A stretch of 64,000 nucleotides of DNA from NCBI GenBank assembly GCA_028564925.1, contig CM053027.1, positions 238,037,713 through 238,101,712 on the forward strand, given 5' to 3'. Shown piece by piece: positions 1 to 11,519 of this stretch. The stretch's first letter is position 1, and each line of letters starts with the position of its first letter. Source of the DNA: Lithobates sylvaticus. Its lineage: Eukaryota > Chordata > Amphibia > Anura > Ranidae. Made by a program: the position numbers and the translations under genes. The notes under the pieces were generated by a model. That model did no database searches. It saw only the letters and a program-made list of their open reading frames with translations, and was not told the origin of the DNA.

Positions 1-302
1 CAGGATGCCCCTCAGAGCGGCTTTGACAACATGGGCAGAGAAGATAGAAGGCCTGTTTGGGTCCTGTAGGGACAGATGGTGCCGAATCCCAGCAAGATAC
101 GTCCTGATGGTGCCATGCGATAACTTCAACTGCGAGTAGCAAAATGCCACAAAAGCCAATAAATAACGGACGTCAAGTCCATCAAAACCTGGGTACCGTG
201 ACTGAAAACCCTGGAAGGTCTTCCAGGCCGAGGCATATGCCTTCCTGGTGTTGGGGGACAATGAAACACTGATTAAGGCTACTGCATCGGACAAATGTGT
301 AT
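1..302 (-). CDS. Tyrosine recombinase, N-terminal part (DIRS element), cut by the window edge
   Basis: The minus-strand translation contains the segment SLSPNTRKAYASAWKTF, followed by YLLAFVAFC and GTIRTYLAGIRHHL. This is the helical core-binding domain of DIRS-type tyrosine recombinases, which integrate the circular cDNA of these elements by recombination rather than by a DDE integrase. The catalytic domain with its Arg-His-Arg-Tyr residues would lie left of position 1, so activity cannot be judged. It follows the RNase H region directly, as expected in DIRS elements. Identification rests on the core-binding motif and the gene order. Confidence 0.8.
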
Positions 303-1876
303 CTAGTCCAACATCAGAAGTGACGGATCCGGGGATGGCGTGGCGTGAGTGTCTGCATCCGGGACCTGTTGGAAAAATAACGTAAAGTTGAGCCGCGAAA
401 GTGCATCAGCGGCCACATTCTCCACACCACTGATGAATTTGCAGTGCATATGAAATCTAAACCGTAGGGACAACCAGATTAACCTGCGCACATAGGACAT
501 GATGACCAGGGACCTGGATCTGCCCTTGTTGATGATATCCATGGCCGCTGCGTTGTCCGTGGAGAAAACCACCGTCTGTCCCGACCATGACCTGCCCCAC
601 ACCTGAGCTGCCGACACAATGGGAAATATCTCAAACAACGCGGAAGACTCCGTGAAGCCTGGGATAGCCAAAACCTCCTCCGGCCATGGCCCGGCCAACC
701 AGTGGGTGCCAAAAATGGCTGCATAGCCCACGAGGCTGCCGCATCCGTCCCCACCTGGGGAGAAGACATGGACTCTGCCGCAATAAACATGGCGATCCCG
801 TTCCAATGCCGGAGGAAATCGTCCCACATGCGCAAGTCAGCTAGCGCCGCAGCATCTAGCTTGACCTGAGACTCTGCATCCGGAGCTGACGGTAGTAATG
901 CCAACAACCTGGAAATGAAAGATCTACCCTGCGGAATGATCCTCATCGCAAAATTTAACATGACCAATAAGGATAACAACTGGACTCTGGAACATACCTG
1001 AGAGATAGTAAAGGCATGGATACACTCTCTGATCCTAAGGAGTTTGTCGGCCGGGAGGCTAGCCTCCATGGCCTCGGTGTCCAAGACAATCCCCAAGAAA
1101 GTGACAGCCGTCGCTGGTCCTTCCACCTTCTTGACAGCCAGTAGGATGTCAAGAGCTGCAAAAACTGTCACCAACTTCTGTAAATCCCCAGGGATTTGTC
1201 CGGGACACTCAATGAGAAGGAAGTCATCCAGGTAGTGGATAACCTCATGACAACCCACCACATGTACGAGAATCCATCTGAGCGCTTGCGCGAACGCATC
1301 AAACAGCCAAGGGCTACTTTTGGAGCCAAAGGTGAGCTTGGTGGCAAAGTAATACAACCCCCTCCACTTCACCCCATGCCACCTCCAAAGTGATGGCATG
1401 ATCGGAAGGAGCTTGAAAGCGTCGGCTATGTCCGCCTTCGACAGCCAAGCCCCCCTGCCCACCCTGATGATCTGCTGATTGGCCTGGTCAACTGAAAAAT
1501 ATTTCAAGGAAAATTCCTCCGATGGAATCAAGAAATTCAAACTGGGAACTGCAGAGCAATGAGGTGCAGACAAATCGTAAATCAACCGCAGTTTATTGGA
1601 AAATTTCCCTTTGACCAAACCCAGAGGGTTGACCCTCCAAAGCCGGAAAGGGGGTGCGAAAAAGGGGCCTATGATGAACCCTTTGTCCAGCTCGGACTGG
1701 AGAAGTGCATCCACCGCCCCCACGTCTACCCCAGAGGACCTGAGATTCGGACATTCGAACGTGTTGGAAGGTAAACAAACAAAACCCGCGTGGAAACCTT
1801 GCGTGAACCCATCTACCAGAAAGGCACAAGACTCAGGAGATGGGTGAGGGACCAGGCACTCCTGCAGGAACACCAC
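303..1876 (-). CDS. DIRS reverse transcriptase and RNase H region
   Basis: The right part (about 1000-1876) encodes a reverse transcriptase. It shows LRLIYDLSAP, a motif A region around SKADIADAFKLLPI, and the catalytic box HYLDDFLLIE. The left part (about 303-830) encodes RNase H, including VVFSTDNAAAMDIINKG and the late motif VENVAADALSRL. Together they copy the element RNA into DNA. The YxDD box in the form YLDD and the ADALSR ending of RNase H are typical of the DIRS group. It lies between the gag-like region and the YR. The region is a fossil, spread over more than one frame. Confidence 0.85.
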
Positions 1877-1891
1877 ATTGATGCGGCTCAG

Positions 1892-3080
1892 TCAGCTGTT
1901 TTTGCCTTGCCTGAGTGAGCAAGCGGACTTCGGATGGGCCCTAAAACAGCCAGAGCATATATGCAACAAACGGCACTGGCTGTAATTACAGACCCCGTGA
2001 TTGAAATTGTCGCAAATAGGCGATTTCCCCAGGTACTGGATAGGCCGACCCAACTTGTCAACAGAGGCAGCCTGGGTTGGAGCTGGAAGAGAACCGGGAA
2101 AGGCCCTGGAAGTGCCCGGGAGAACAGGAAGCTCCGTGTTGGGACACCAGTAAGCCGTGTGTGAAGATGATTGGCAAGTGGCGCACACTGGGGACCTCAA
2201 TCCTGCAAAATGGCGGCAAAAGAGCTCAGTGTCCACACTGCTCCACACTGCTCCAGACCGTGACCACCTGATGCTGCGAAAACATGGCCGCAGCTTTGGC
2301 GGAAAATGACCGGTGGTAATCGTAGAAAGCCGTGCCTCCAAATTTATAACCCAGCTCCACTATCGCATACAGATAGTGGTCAAGCTCCTCCCTTCTTAAA
2401 GGACTGGCCGAGCACACGATGTCCCTAAACATGCTGAACGCCAGCACAAACTCGGGGATGGAGAGCTTGCGGTTCAGCCTGTGGTCCCTGGACTTAATGA
2501 TGACCGACACGTCACCACAAGCGTAAGACTTGTTGTCAGCTACGTCATGGGTGGCAATCAACAGGGATGCTAGGTTGACGTCCTTGCCCTCCAGAATATC
2601 TTTCCTAAGATTAGCCGGGATGAAATGGGCAGGGGTGACAGAGGGGACACTGGAGCCAATACCTGCCGCCAACTGCGATGGCCTAGGAACCACGGGAACA
2701 TCCGACCCTGCCGTGACCCCCGACACCGCCAGATCCAAGGGGGCCGGACTGGGATTGGTTTCCAAAACCTCCACCCTAGCCCGCAGATCTTGAAATGAAC
2801 CCGCTAGAGAGCTAAGGGTAGCCTGGATCTGGGTGAGAGACGTGGAAACAGTTTGCAGGGTGGCCTGCTCAACACCCAAACTAGGAGAGGAAGGGAACAG
2901 CAGTCTGAAAAGTTCCACCTTGCGGGCTGACGCCGCAAATGCGATACCCCTGCGTCGTAACTCTGCCATCAATCTTGGAACTGTCCAGGTCCTCATGGAA
3001 GGCGTGCCGCCCTGATCCGATCTTCTAGCCGGGGAAGGGGAAACGAAGGAAAAATCATCGATATCTCCCCCCTGAGACAT
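1892..3080 (-). CDS. DIRS gag-like region with SAP-like start and Cys/His cluster
   Basis: The predicted start at 3080 opens with a short acidic leader and then WTVPRLMAELRRRGI, which resembles a SAP helix-extended-helix DNA-binding motif. A low-complexity Ser/Thr stretch and a predicted coiled segment follow. The downstream end (about 1892-2100) has a Cys/His-rich block: CDNFNHGVCNYSQCRLLHIC, then CSGCFRAH. That block recalls the Cys-rich C-terminus of DIRS ORF1 proteins and may bind nucleic acid. The protein is presumed to package element RNA. No zinc-knuckle gag of retroviral type is present. It is a fossil that looks broken. Confidence 0.7.
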
Positions 3081-4227
3081 GCCCTAAATGATCAAATAAA
3101 TGAAAACATGACAACAGCAACCATGTACCGATGAACAACCCAACCCCCATTACCACCCCCCCCCCCCCTCCTGCGCCTGAGGAAACCCCTGAACCGTGAC
3201 CCAAGGGAAACATGCGCCTCCCACTCTGAAGGAGGCCGAGACGACCTGAACCACAGGTCAATTAAAAACGAACACTCAGGCCTCCTGAACCTGAAAACGT
3301 GACAGGTTCCTGGACCGACCGTGCTGACTCCTGACGAATGAAACCAGCCGGAAGTGAGGGGAATTTCCCAAACGGGTGAGGAGACTTGCCACCATCCAAG
3401 TCAATTAAAAAAGAAAACCTCAACCCGCAGACCTACACCGAGATAGGTAACCATGGTGGCGACTGACCCTTGACATGGCGAGGAAAATGATGACGGGAAT
3501 GCCCCAGCAACCTGACTTACCTTTGAAAAGCCTTGACCTTGACCGTACTAGGTCTGCGACTGGCACCCGAAGCCCGCTCTGTAAATAAACATACGAACGG
3601 GACTGAATGAGACAGACAATGAAACTACGAGCATCTGAAGTAAGTAGATGAACCTACGTAAACCCCCTACGAGACCTGAAATGTGTCAGGTAAGTGGCGA
3701 GAGCTGCGATGTGGAGCAAGGCCCTAACCTGACGTGACTAACGGTTGAGGAGACTTGCCACTGCACAAGACAATTAAAAACGAAAACATCTCAAACCGTG
3801 TGACACCCACAGACGTGGTGGGTGAACCCCCAGTGTTGCGGCTACCCCTTCACCCATGGGCCGTGCCCTGACGTTATCTGCGGGCCCGCCCTACCTCCCC
3901 CTAACCCGACCCCCGTGTGTACCCGTGACACCGATAACCTGTGAGCCCCCGGGAGTGGACACCTGTGGGTGACCGCCACCTGCTACTTACTGAAATGGAA
4001 CGACAGATTTAAGCAGACGTAAATTTTTGACAATCGACCTGTAAGGAAGGAAGACAACAGATGTACCACTACCCGCATAGAAATGACACAAATCACACAA
4101 ATGCTGACTGTGAAAAATAAAAAACCCCGCCATCCCCTCAGCATACCCATGCGCCCAGCTGCCTGCAGGAAAACCCCTGCGGACCGCGCCGCTTTTACCC
4201 TGTGTACCCTGGATAGTTGGTGTGAAC
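3081..4227 (-). other. DIRS leader region, no gene recognised
   Basis: This 1.1-kb stretch lies between the gag-like start and the Penelope insertion. I see no supported coding region. It holds a poly-C run at about 3159-3171 and a repeated motif (GAGGAGACTTGCCAC at 3378 and again at 3747, each followed within about 25 bases by an AATTAAAAA-type stretch). These imperfect repeats about 370 bp apart look like a duplicated leader segment. It probably represents the element's long 5' untranslated region, continuing at 30123-30640. Confidence 0.5.
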
Positions 4228-4240
4228 AACATACATGTGT
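4228..4240. repeat. Target site duplication of the Penelope-like insertion, left copy
   Basis: The 13 bases AACATACATGTGT here recur exactly at 30110-30122. They bracket the whole PLE composite, and on both sides the flanking DNA is DIRS leader-type sequence. Such a duplication is the mark of one insertion event for everything between. Confidence 0.85.
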
Positions 4241-6166
4241 TAAGTGGGTGAACAGGGACAGAGACAGGGGACTATAGCGGTAATAGTAGAAAAAAGTAAC
4301 ACTTGCAACTTTTTGTAAAGAATTTTTAACAAAGTAATTTATTATTGAACATATTTACAGACATATAAACAGAAACAAAAAATGAGCTCTATATATATAG
4401 AGTATACTAAAAAAGTTGGTCCGCCAATCAGATCGAGTCCCATTCAAAAAATGGGGAAAAAAGGGGACTCTGAGTTGATTGAGGAACCAAACATATACAG
4501 TATTGGCAGGGGTATTGTTAAAAAAGGGGTCTATAATGGTGGTATAGATCCTGGGTACAATGGAACTGTTAGAGAAAGCTGACCGACATGTTTCGCCATA
4601 CAATGGCTTCTTCAGGGTCAATGAGTCACTTTGTACCGATAAGGGATGAGTCTAATAGAATACAAAAGGCATAGAGTTAATTGTATAGCTCAATCTGAAC
4701 CATTCAGTTTAGTAAGCAGGAACACAAAACACATGTCACCTCAAGGCCAAATCCCCTCCCGTATATACAACCGACGCTGAACCAACCAATCTCCAGGGGG
4801 GACAGCGATATGTACCGCAAGGCAGCTGGAAAACCAAATCAAGTCGCACATATGGTCAAGTACATATTCCAATAAGGCGAGGAACTGCCGAGGGCCTAAA
4901 GGGAGCCTGGTAAGGAACAATAAATAACGATACATATTATGGAATGGCATCACTTGTGGTTGATTGCCATACGTGGCTAACATAGCCTAAAATTGCAAAA
5001 TCTTACCAATGTATATGGTGGAGTTAATCATGTATATGGAGCGCCAGATAGTGTAAATCCTAGGAAAATCTGTATACAATATTGGGAAGCCACTAATAGG
5101 GCGGAAGAAAAAGAAATATAAGTAAATGTAAATGAAAGTGGAAGTAATTAAAGGGTCATAGAAAAATGGGAGATCGAAAATGTATATGTGAAATAAGAAG
5201 TGAGAAAACTCACCTGGGAATTATATATCTGTATAATTTGAGCTAAGCACAAAGAAGCCTGAAACCGGGCTGTTTGAGAGAGCAACAGGTATGAGATGTA
5301 ATTGGTCCGGGGATAAGCAGAGACCCGTGACTAAAAAGGAAAAAGGTAGAAATATGTACATGGATTTGAGATTAAAGTCTAAAATATAAGAGTAATATAA
5401 AAAAAAAGGACTAGGAACAAGGATGTCAGACCTGAAATAACGAAGATCCTAGCGAACTGGCGCTCCAGTGTCCATCACCATGAATGGTGTGGATTAAGCA
5501 GGCTTTATAAGTCCTCCACACGTGATCACGGTGAACCGTGATGAGGCGGCGGGCAAACAAGCCATTCGCGCATGCGCAGAAGCGCAGGCGCATTTGCCTA
5601 CAATACCCACAGTGCTACGGGACCGGTGGATGCACGCGCCGCTCACCGCGCACGCACACAAAGTGATCCCAGCTCAGGAGCCACCCTGTGGACAGGATGG
5701 GTACTGAGGGTAAGTCAGCTGCATAAGTCCATAGGATCAAATTGCGCTGAATCCAATGGAAGGAGTGGAGTGAACCAAAGATTCCAAGGGAGAGAGATGG
5801 AAGCAGAGCTGATAAGTACCAGGTGGAGGAGGAGCAAGAGGGGAATTTTGAGGCAAGGAGGCTAAACGGGCTGCAATTATATGATCGCAACCCTGGGGTG
5901 CCCAAACAGATTCCAATGCGATAGGGAAATGAGGATGACCATAGATGGAAATGGCGAGGATAGGGAAGCCAAGAGCAGAGCTGGACCTCGCATATCCCCA
6001 CAAAGATGGACGGGGAAGGAGTAAGGAGGAAAAGCAAAGGACGGTGAAACGGGAGGGGGAGGCCAGGACCCAATCTACCCCATTAATAGTAGGGTCCCAA
6101 ATGAGGCGGCATGAGAAGGAGCCTGCAAAACACAGCCTGACAGTAAATTATCATTGTAAACATACA
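4241..6166 (-). repeat. PLE terminal segment 1 (pseudo-LTR, direct orientation)
   Basis: This segment matches 17480-19378 almost base for base in the same orientation. Small differences include an extra stretch at about 4311-4330 and a few base changes and short indels. It carries a hammerhead-like motif on the minus strand near its left end. Long open frames on the minus strand (for example 5615-6073) are shared with the other copy only because the DNA is repeated, and they show no domain I recognise. It lies at the 3' side of copy A. Confidence 0.8.
4580..4620 (-). ncRNA. Hammerhead-ribozyme-like motif, copy 1
   Basis: Read on the minus strand: stem I strand TGACC, core box CTGAAGA, an extra A, stem II GCCA-loop-TGGC, core GAAA, a minimal stem III (ACATGT), cleavage triplet GTC, then stem I strand GGTCA. 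Stems I and II are perfectly paired. Minimal type I hammerheads with very short stem III are known from Penelope-like elements. The extra A between the first core box and stem II departs from the textbook consensus, so self-cleavage is inferred, not shown. Confidence 0.65.
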
Positions 6167-6389
6167 GTATATAAGTAGTCAACATTTTAAACTTTTAGTC
6201 AGGATGTGCAAGGATAGATAAAAGACACATGAGCATTCAATAATCTGAAAGTTAAGGCTGTAACAGTGCCCAAGCATCCCGGAGCGGCCAACCAATCGCA
6301 ACGGTTTGAACCCGAAGTGCAGCAGAAAGGGGGAACATGAGTGTCAGGAGTCAACATTTTAAACTTTTAGTCAGGATGTGCAAGGATGA

Positions 6390-7205
6390 AACCTGTACCT
6401 GTACCTGTAACCTGACCGTAACCTGACCCGTAACCTGACCCGTAACCTGACCCGTTATCTGCTTCCTGCCCTGTCCTGGATGTTGTCCCCCTTACCTGGT
6501 TCCTGAGACCCGTCCCCAGTCTCCTGCCTTGATGTTCCCTTGCTTCCTGTTACCCCCTTGGTCTCGCCTCCCTGCCTTGTATATATGTATGTTCCATTTC
6601 CTTGAAGTGTATAGTTAGGTAGTTAGATTAGGGCTTGGGGTTTTGCAGTGTTATTTGTGTTCATGCTTGTTTGTGGTTGCTGTGTTATGTGTGTCTTTAT
6701 TATTAATAAATATATGTTTATCACTACCTTTTTAAAATTCACAATTTGTGCAGTTCTGGTGGCCACCAGCGGGGGTCTCCCATCAGATGGACACACCAGG
6801 AATCAGGCTACACCTGTTCTGGATTTGCTGGGTATATAAGCCTGTCCTTCACTGAGGTTCAGTGCTTCAGTATTCCTGCCTGTAGCCTGTCCAATCTGCC
6901 TCCACACCCACTAACCTGTCCCAGCCTGAAGCGCCAGAGTACCTGCCGGAGGTGCCAGCAATCCTGCCTGAAGAGCCAGTACTAGCCTTCCAGCCTGATG
7001 TCCTGTTGCCTGCCCTCCAGCCTGTCCTGGATGTTGTCCCCCTTACCTGGTTCCTGAGACCCGTCCCCTGTCTCCTGCCTTGATGTTCCCTTGCTTCCAG
7101 TTTCCCCCTTGGTCTCTCCTCCCTGCCTTGTATATATATATGTGCCATTTCCTTGAAGTGTATAGTTAGTTAGTTAAATTAGGGCTTGGGGGTTTGCAGT
7201 GTTTG
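6390..7205 (+). mobile_element. Rearranged LTR-like fragment inside the PLE tail
   Basis: This block is absent from the matching position in terminal segment 2. It holds a short array of CCTGACCCGTAA-type repeats (6405-6455), C/T-rich text, an AATAAA signal near 6704-6710, and a GGTATATAAGCC promoter-like stretch near 6830. The same phrases recur in part at 7020-7200 and 7437-7545. It reads as a scrambled LTR of an unidentified retroelement. PLE-derived phrases (AGTCAACATTTTAAAC) occur on both sides. It is a fossil fragment whose family is uncertain. Confidence 0.4.
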
Positions 7206-7365
7206 AATGATGATCAATAGAGTAAAGTATATAAGTAGTCAACATTTTAAACTCAATTGGTGTAAGACCAAGAAGAAGAAGAAGACAGTATGTATTATCA
7301 AATAATGACCAAAAGGTCAAGATAGTTAGTTTGAATGATGATTAATAGAGTAAACTTTTTGGGAC

Positions 7366-7550
7366 TCTTCAACTTTTACATGCACTTTTAGGGCAGAATG
7401 GAGTGTCCAGAGGCCACTCCTTAGGGGGGGGGAACTGTCAGGAACGGTGCTATTACCTGAATCGCCTGCTGGTGTCACTGTTTCCTTTGGCATCAAAGGG
7501 TGCAGTTCTGGTGGCCACCAGCAGGGGTCTCCCAGCCGATGGAACCTGAA
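7366..7550 (+). mobile_element. LTR retroelement 3' junction fragment
   Basis: A purine run (a long G tract near 7427-7435) is followed by CTGTCAGGAACGGTGC, which looks like a polypurine tract next to the start of an LTR. The downstream words, including GTTCTGGTGGCCACCAGC, also occur in the block at 6750-6780. It belongs with the rearranged fragment just to its left. It is a broken fossil of unknown family. Confidence 0.35.
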
Positions 7551-7662
7551 GTGCAGCAGAAGGAAAGGGGTACATGAGTCTCGATAAAGGTGAATCAATA
7601 AACTAGTATGAATATCAAGGGCCCAAAAAAGGGGATAATAATTGGTCATATTTTTTGAATAA

Positions 7663-9294
7663 TCATAAGAAAGATTTAAAGCTAATATATTCATTGAGGC
7701 CAGGGTATTTGACAGCATTGAGATTGTGTATCCATCTAGTTTCAAGTTGTAAGAGTTTTTCTTTGATGCCTCCTCCTTTTACATGTGTCTCGACATGTTC
7801 AAGTGCCGAGAAACATATATGTTGGGGATCATAATTGTGTACTTGGCCAAGATGTCTGTTAATGGCTGTGGTAGTAATGCGTTTTAGAGTAGGTTTGATG
7901 TGATCACGTATTCGAACCTGGAAGGGCCGCTTAGTTTTGCCGATGTAAAAGCACCCGCAGGTGCAAGTGCCAAGATATACAACTCCTATTGTTCTACAAT
8001 TTACATGGTGAGGAATTTGATAAAGGGATCCATTGGGCAATAGAATAGCCTTAGAGTTGGCAACATATTGACACATGTCACATGACCCACAGGGGTATGT
8101 GCCGTTTTCATGACGAATCTGAGTTGCTATCGGAGCATGATGACTTCTGGTGAGGCGATCCCGAAGTGAGGGACACCTTTTATAAGTGATGTCAGGACGT
8201 GTACCTATAAATTTGCTGACTGTAGGGTCAGCACGTAATAAGGGCCAGAAGCTATTAACAACCTCACGGACTTGGGTATGCATTGATGAAAAACGAGTAA
8301 TGAGTCTAACAGGTTGAGTGTCAGTGAGATCCCTAGTATTGTAGATCAATTGCGATCTATCTAAGTTTTTAACCTTATTAAACGATCGTTTGAGGAGTGC
8401 TCGACTGTAGCCTCTATTAATTAGTCTCAAATATAGCTCTTTAGACGCTTTATAGAAGTCAGTGTCTGAGTTGCAGTTGCGTCTGATCCTGAGATACTGA
8501 CTGTAGGGGATGCTATTGAGTAGGGATTGGGGATGGGCACTTTCAGCGTGTAAAATAGTGTTACCGGCAGTGGGTTTTCTAAATAGGGACGTGCTGATGA
8601 GACCTGAATTGTCAATGTTAATGGTTAAATCAAGAAAATTAACAGACTGCTGGCTGGATTCCAAGGTAAATTTGAGGTTGAAATTGTTAATGCTTAGAGA
8701 TTCATAAAATTGGTCTAGATCAGAATGTGAACCTGACCATAATAGTAGAATATCATCGATATATCTAAACCAATGTAGTATGTGCGATTTATGAGTTGGT
8801 GTTAATTTTGAAAAAAGGTGTCTTTCCCACCCCCCAGGTACAGGTTGGCATATGAGGGCGCGCATTTGGTCCCCATAGCCACACCCTGCACCTGGAGGAA
8901 GTGGGAATTACCAAACATAAAATCATTCTTAGTAAGAATGAATTTGAGAAGATCAAGCACGAAGTTGGCATATCTATCAAATTGAGGTCCACGCTCAAGG
9001 AGAAGGTCACGAATGACATCTAAACCCCTGTCGTGTGGAATACAGTTGTATAAACATTCAACATCAAGTGTTACTAGCCATGTATTGGGAGGTAGGGTCA
9101 TATTCTGCAATAACTTTAGAAGATAAAGTGTGTCCTTGACATACGAAGGCAGGCATAAAACATGAGGTGAAAGGTATTTATCAACAAGAGCACTGGCGTT
9201 TTCAGTTAAGCAATGACAACCGGACACAATAGGACGTCCGGGAGGGTTAATGGTTGATTTATGGATTTTGGGTAGAGCATATAAAGTCAGTATG
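7663..9294 (-). CDS. PLE copy A: reverse transcriptase palm and GIY-YIG endonuclease
   Basis: Reading right to left, the region shows RT motif A (TLDVECLYNCIPHDRGL), motif B (VQGVAMGTKCAPSYANLYLG) and the catalytic motif C (WFRYIDDILLLW). A linker with a Cys pair motif (CGSCDMC) follows, then the GIY-YIG nuclease: GVVYLGTCTCGCFYIGKTKR and a downstream RIRDHI. This layout defines endonuclease-bearing Penelope-like elements. The nuclease nicks the target and the RT extends the nick. One change of frame lies between motif B and motif C, so copy A is not intact. The upstream part of the protein continues beyond the retroviral insertion at 15404. The stop is at 7663. Confidence 0.85.
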
Positions 9295-9299
9295 GTGGG
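9295..9299. repeat. Target site duplication of the endogenous retrovirus, left copy
   Basis: GTGGG here recurs at 15399-15403. The uninterrupted sequence is preserved in PLE copy B near 28745, where the site reads ATGGTGGGTTCATT, confirming the insertion point and the 5-bp duplication. Confidence 0.85.
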
Positions 9300-9729
9300 T
9301 GAAAGGGTAATAAGTCAAGATTAGGGGTATTGTCTGCTTTGGTTTACCGTTACATCCGATACCAGATCTGGGAGATTTGCCCTTTGAGATAAAGAAACAT
9401 ATACACAGCAGGTTTCTCTCCGAGCAAATCTAATCTTTATTCTTGGGTGTCGATATAAGAGGGCTTTTCAGAAAGTACCGCCCTTTAACAGATTATCCAA
9501 TCATATACAGAGACGCACAAGTACAGTCTGACGCCCACAGTGAAACTAATTATTTCTAGAATATCACGTGCTTTACGAGAAATGAAACTCAACAAGAAGA
9601 TTACAGTATTATGGAAAAACGAAACTAGAATAGCAAGACTTGAGAATACTTCACAAAATGGATGTTAGAGACACATAAAATGGAAGCTGACTATAATACA
9701 AAGAATTAGTTAAACTAAATATCCCTTCA
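9300..9729 (-). repeat. Retroviral 3' LTR (left)
   Basis: The LTR is 430 bp with TG...CA ends on the minus strand and a short inverted repeat at its tips. A minus-strand AATAAA sits around 9436-9441. Just inside the element the minus strand reads AAGAGGGGAT, a purine tract suited to priming plus-strand synthesis, which makes this the 3' LTR. Confidence 0.88.
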
Positions 9730-9777
9730 ATCCCCTCTTGGATCATATAAGATGATCTCTACATTCTATGTTGTGCT

Positions 9778-10570
9778 TTAATACTTCTTTGGGGCTGTGG
9801 CATAGATTGCCTGATGACTCTTCATGTATGTCATGTGAGATGGAACCTTATCATCAGGAGATCGAAGGTGCGCAATTATGTAAGTGCAACATTTAAAACA
9901 GAGGTAAAGAATCAGAGCAAGGATAAGTACCATAACAAGGACAATGTCTTTTAACCATAAAAATATACCTCCAAGCTCAAATCCTACATTGGCAAATGGG
10001 CTCCATGTTTTAGCAATGTCCCTAGCTTCCTGCTGGAGCTGGCCTCTAGTGGATGTCCCCCTTTTATAATCCCCTACCATTCCCATGACAGATAACAAGG
10101 ATACAAGGTAACACCATCCCTTAACATGGAGGGGCACCCAGGGATAACACACTTTCCTACAACATACATGGATACTTTGTCCCAGTGCAAAAGGTCTCTT
10201 AGCGACAAACTCATGAGTGTACTTGTCCTGTGTTGCGATTTATAAATTAGTGTAATATTTCACCTACATTTTTAGAGAAAAAGAAAAAGTTATGCAAAGT
10301 ACAGTTTAACCCTGGGTCAGTTACTTGAAACAGTGAGCAGGCAGGGGCAGAGACTCCGGATTCGCACATGGAGATATTAAATATTGACCTGCTGCAGAAA
10401 GAGGGGTTAATCTGTGTCTCATTCCCTGAATTAAAACACCAAACAGGGGAATGACTTCTACCTGCTATTGGAAAGGTAACAATGTTGTTTATGTACAGAG
10501 TGGATATGTTAGTCAAGAATACAGGAGGAGTCTCATTGAGAAAGGAGGAAACATTTAAAGGTACAGCCAA
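9778..10570 (-). CDS. Retroviral env remnant
   Basis: The left part encodes a hydrophobic anchor (around IVLVMVLILALILYLCF) followed by CCTYII and a short basic tail, as in the transmembrane subunit of an envelope protein. The right part has several N-glycosylation sites (NVSS, NETP, NISTL, NCTL) and Cys pairs, as in envelope ectodomains. It sits next to the 3' LTR, the expected place for env. It is a fossil in pieces, and no claim of function is made. Confidence 0.7.
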
Positions 10571-10594
10571 AAGGGCAATTCGGGCAGTACTAGG

Positions 10595-10680
10595 ATGTAA
10601 TATTATTATTATTATTATTATACAGGATTTATATAACAGTCCGCGTAGCGCTTAATATGCTACATATTCAACATTCTTCA
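10595..10680. repeat. Short ATT-rich repeat fragment, SINE/MITE-like
   Basis: A run of ATT triplets is followed by ATACAGGATTTATATAACAG and a GCGTAGCGCTT stretch. I remember this combination as a short interspersed repeat frequent in ranid frog genomes, but could not check it. It lies inside the retroviral interior between env and pol and has no clear ends. Confidence 0.35.
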
Positions 10681-11519
10681 TACCCTGATTTTTTAGCATA
10701 AGCATACTTAAATTTTAGCAAAAGCATCTTATCAGTAAAACTATCTCCAATCTCTCTCTTGGTTCTAGCTTGTGTCAATATAATGTTCTTGTGTGTGTGT
10801 GTGTGTTTGTGTTCCCACAGTTACTTTTAATTGCACCCAAATCTTCAGGGTGGTAGATACAGTTAGTGGTGATCCAGGTGGGTAGGAACACTGTCAGAGA
10901 GATCAGGATTAGTGGGCAGAATGCCTTGTCAGAAGTCTGTGGTGAAGTAAGCGAGGTCATCTTCTCTGGCCGGACCTGCTTTCCCAGGAACTCCTTCATC
11001 TGCTTGGACTTCTGCTTGAGGGCCTCCTGTATCCAAGATCTCCTTCTTGCTCTTGGGGCTTTGGGCAACCTTTTTCACTCTGTTGGCATGGATCCAGGAC
11101 TGGCAATTTTTCACTAGGATGACTGTTCTGGTCACTGCAACCACTGTGGTAGGAGGTCCAAAGGATACTCTTGCTTCTTATTTCTGTTCAGCTGTTGGAC
11201 CACCACGGTGTCTCCCAATTTGAAGGGGCGAGTAGTTTCCTGTGAAGAAAAAGAAAAAAGGTGCGAGCAACATTTCTCTCAACTGTTTACAAAGTTTCAA
11301 CTAATTACCTTACATATTCTTCCTGTAATAAGTCTAAATCTCCCTTTTCTATCATTAAATGTGCTCTGGCCCATGGGGTGGGGAAAGGTCGACCCATCAA
11401 GACATCAAAAGGTGAATACACTGTTGTCTTGGAAGGGTCATTCTTATTTCTGCCAGGACTGCTTGGAGGACCTTCTTCCAGTTGGCAAAGGTTCCTCCTG
11501 TGGCCTTTCTTATTTTGTC

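Larger units (their letters stand above)
1..4227 (-). mobile_element. DIRS-type retrotransposon, left portion
   Basis: This is a tyrosine-recombinase (YR) retrotransposon read on the minus strand. From right to left it shows a leader, a gag-like region with a SAP-like start and a Cys/His cluster, a reverse transcriptase with RNase H, and the start of a YR, then runs off the window edge. The order gag, RT, RNase H, YR defines the DIRS/Ngaro group. The remaining 5' part lies at 30123-30640, beyond the Penelope-like insertion. It is treated as a fossil: the coding regions fall in several frames, so it looks broken in a few places. DIRS elements integrate by recombination and usually leave no target duplication. 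Confidence 0.85.

Noticed and set aside
5615-6073. 152-codon minus-strand frame, also at 18827-19285
   Set aside because: Both lie in the duplicated PLE terminal segment. Conservation reflects the DNA repeat, the protein is low in recognisable features, and no domain is seen.
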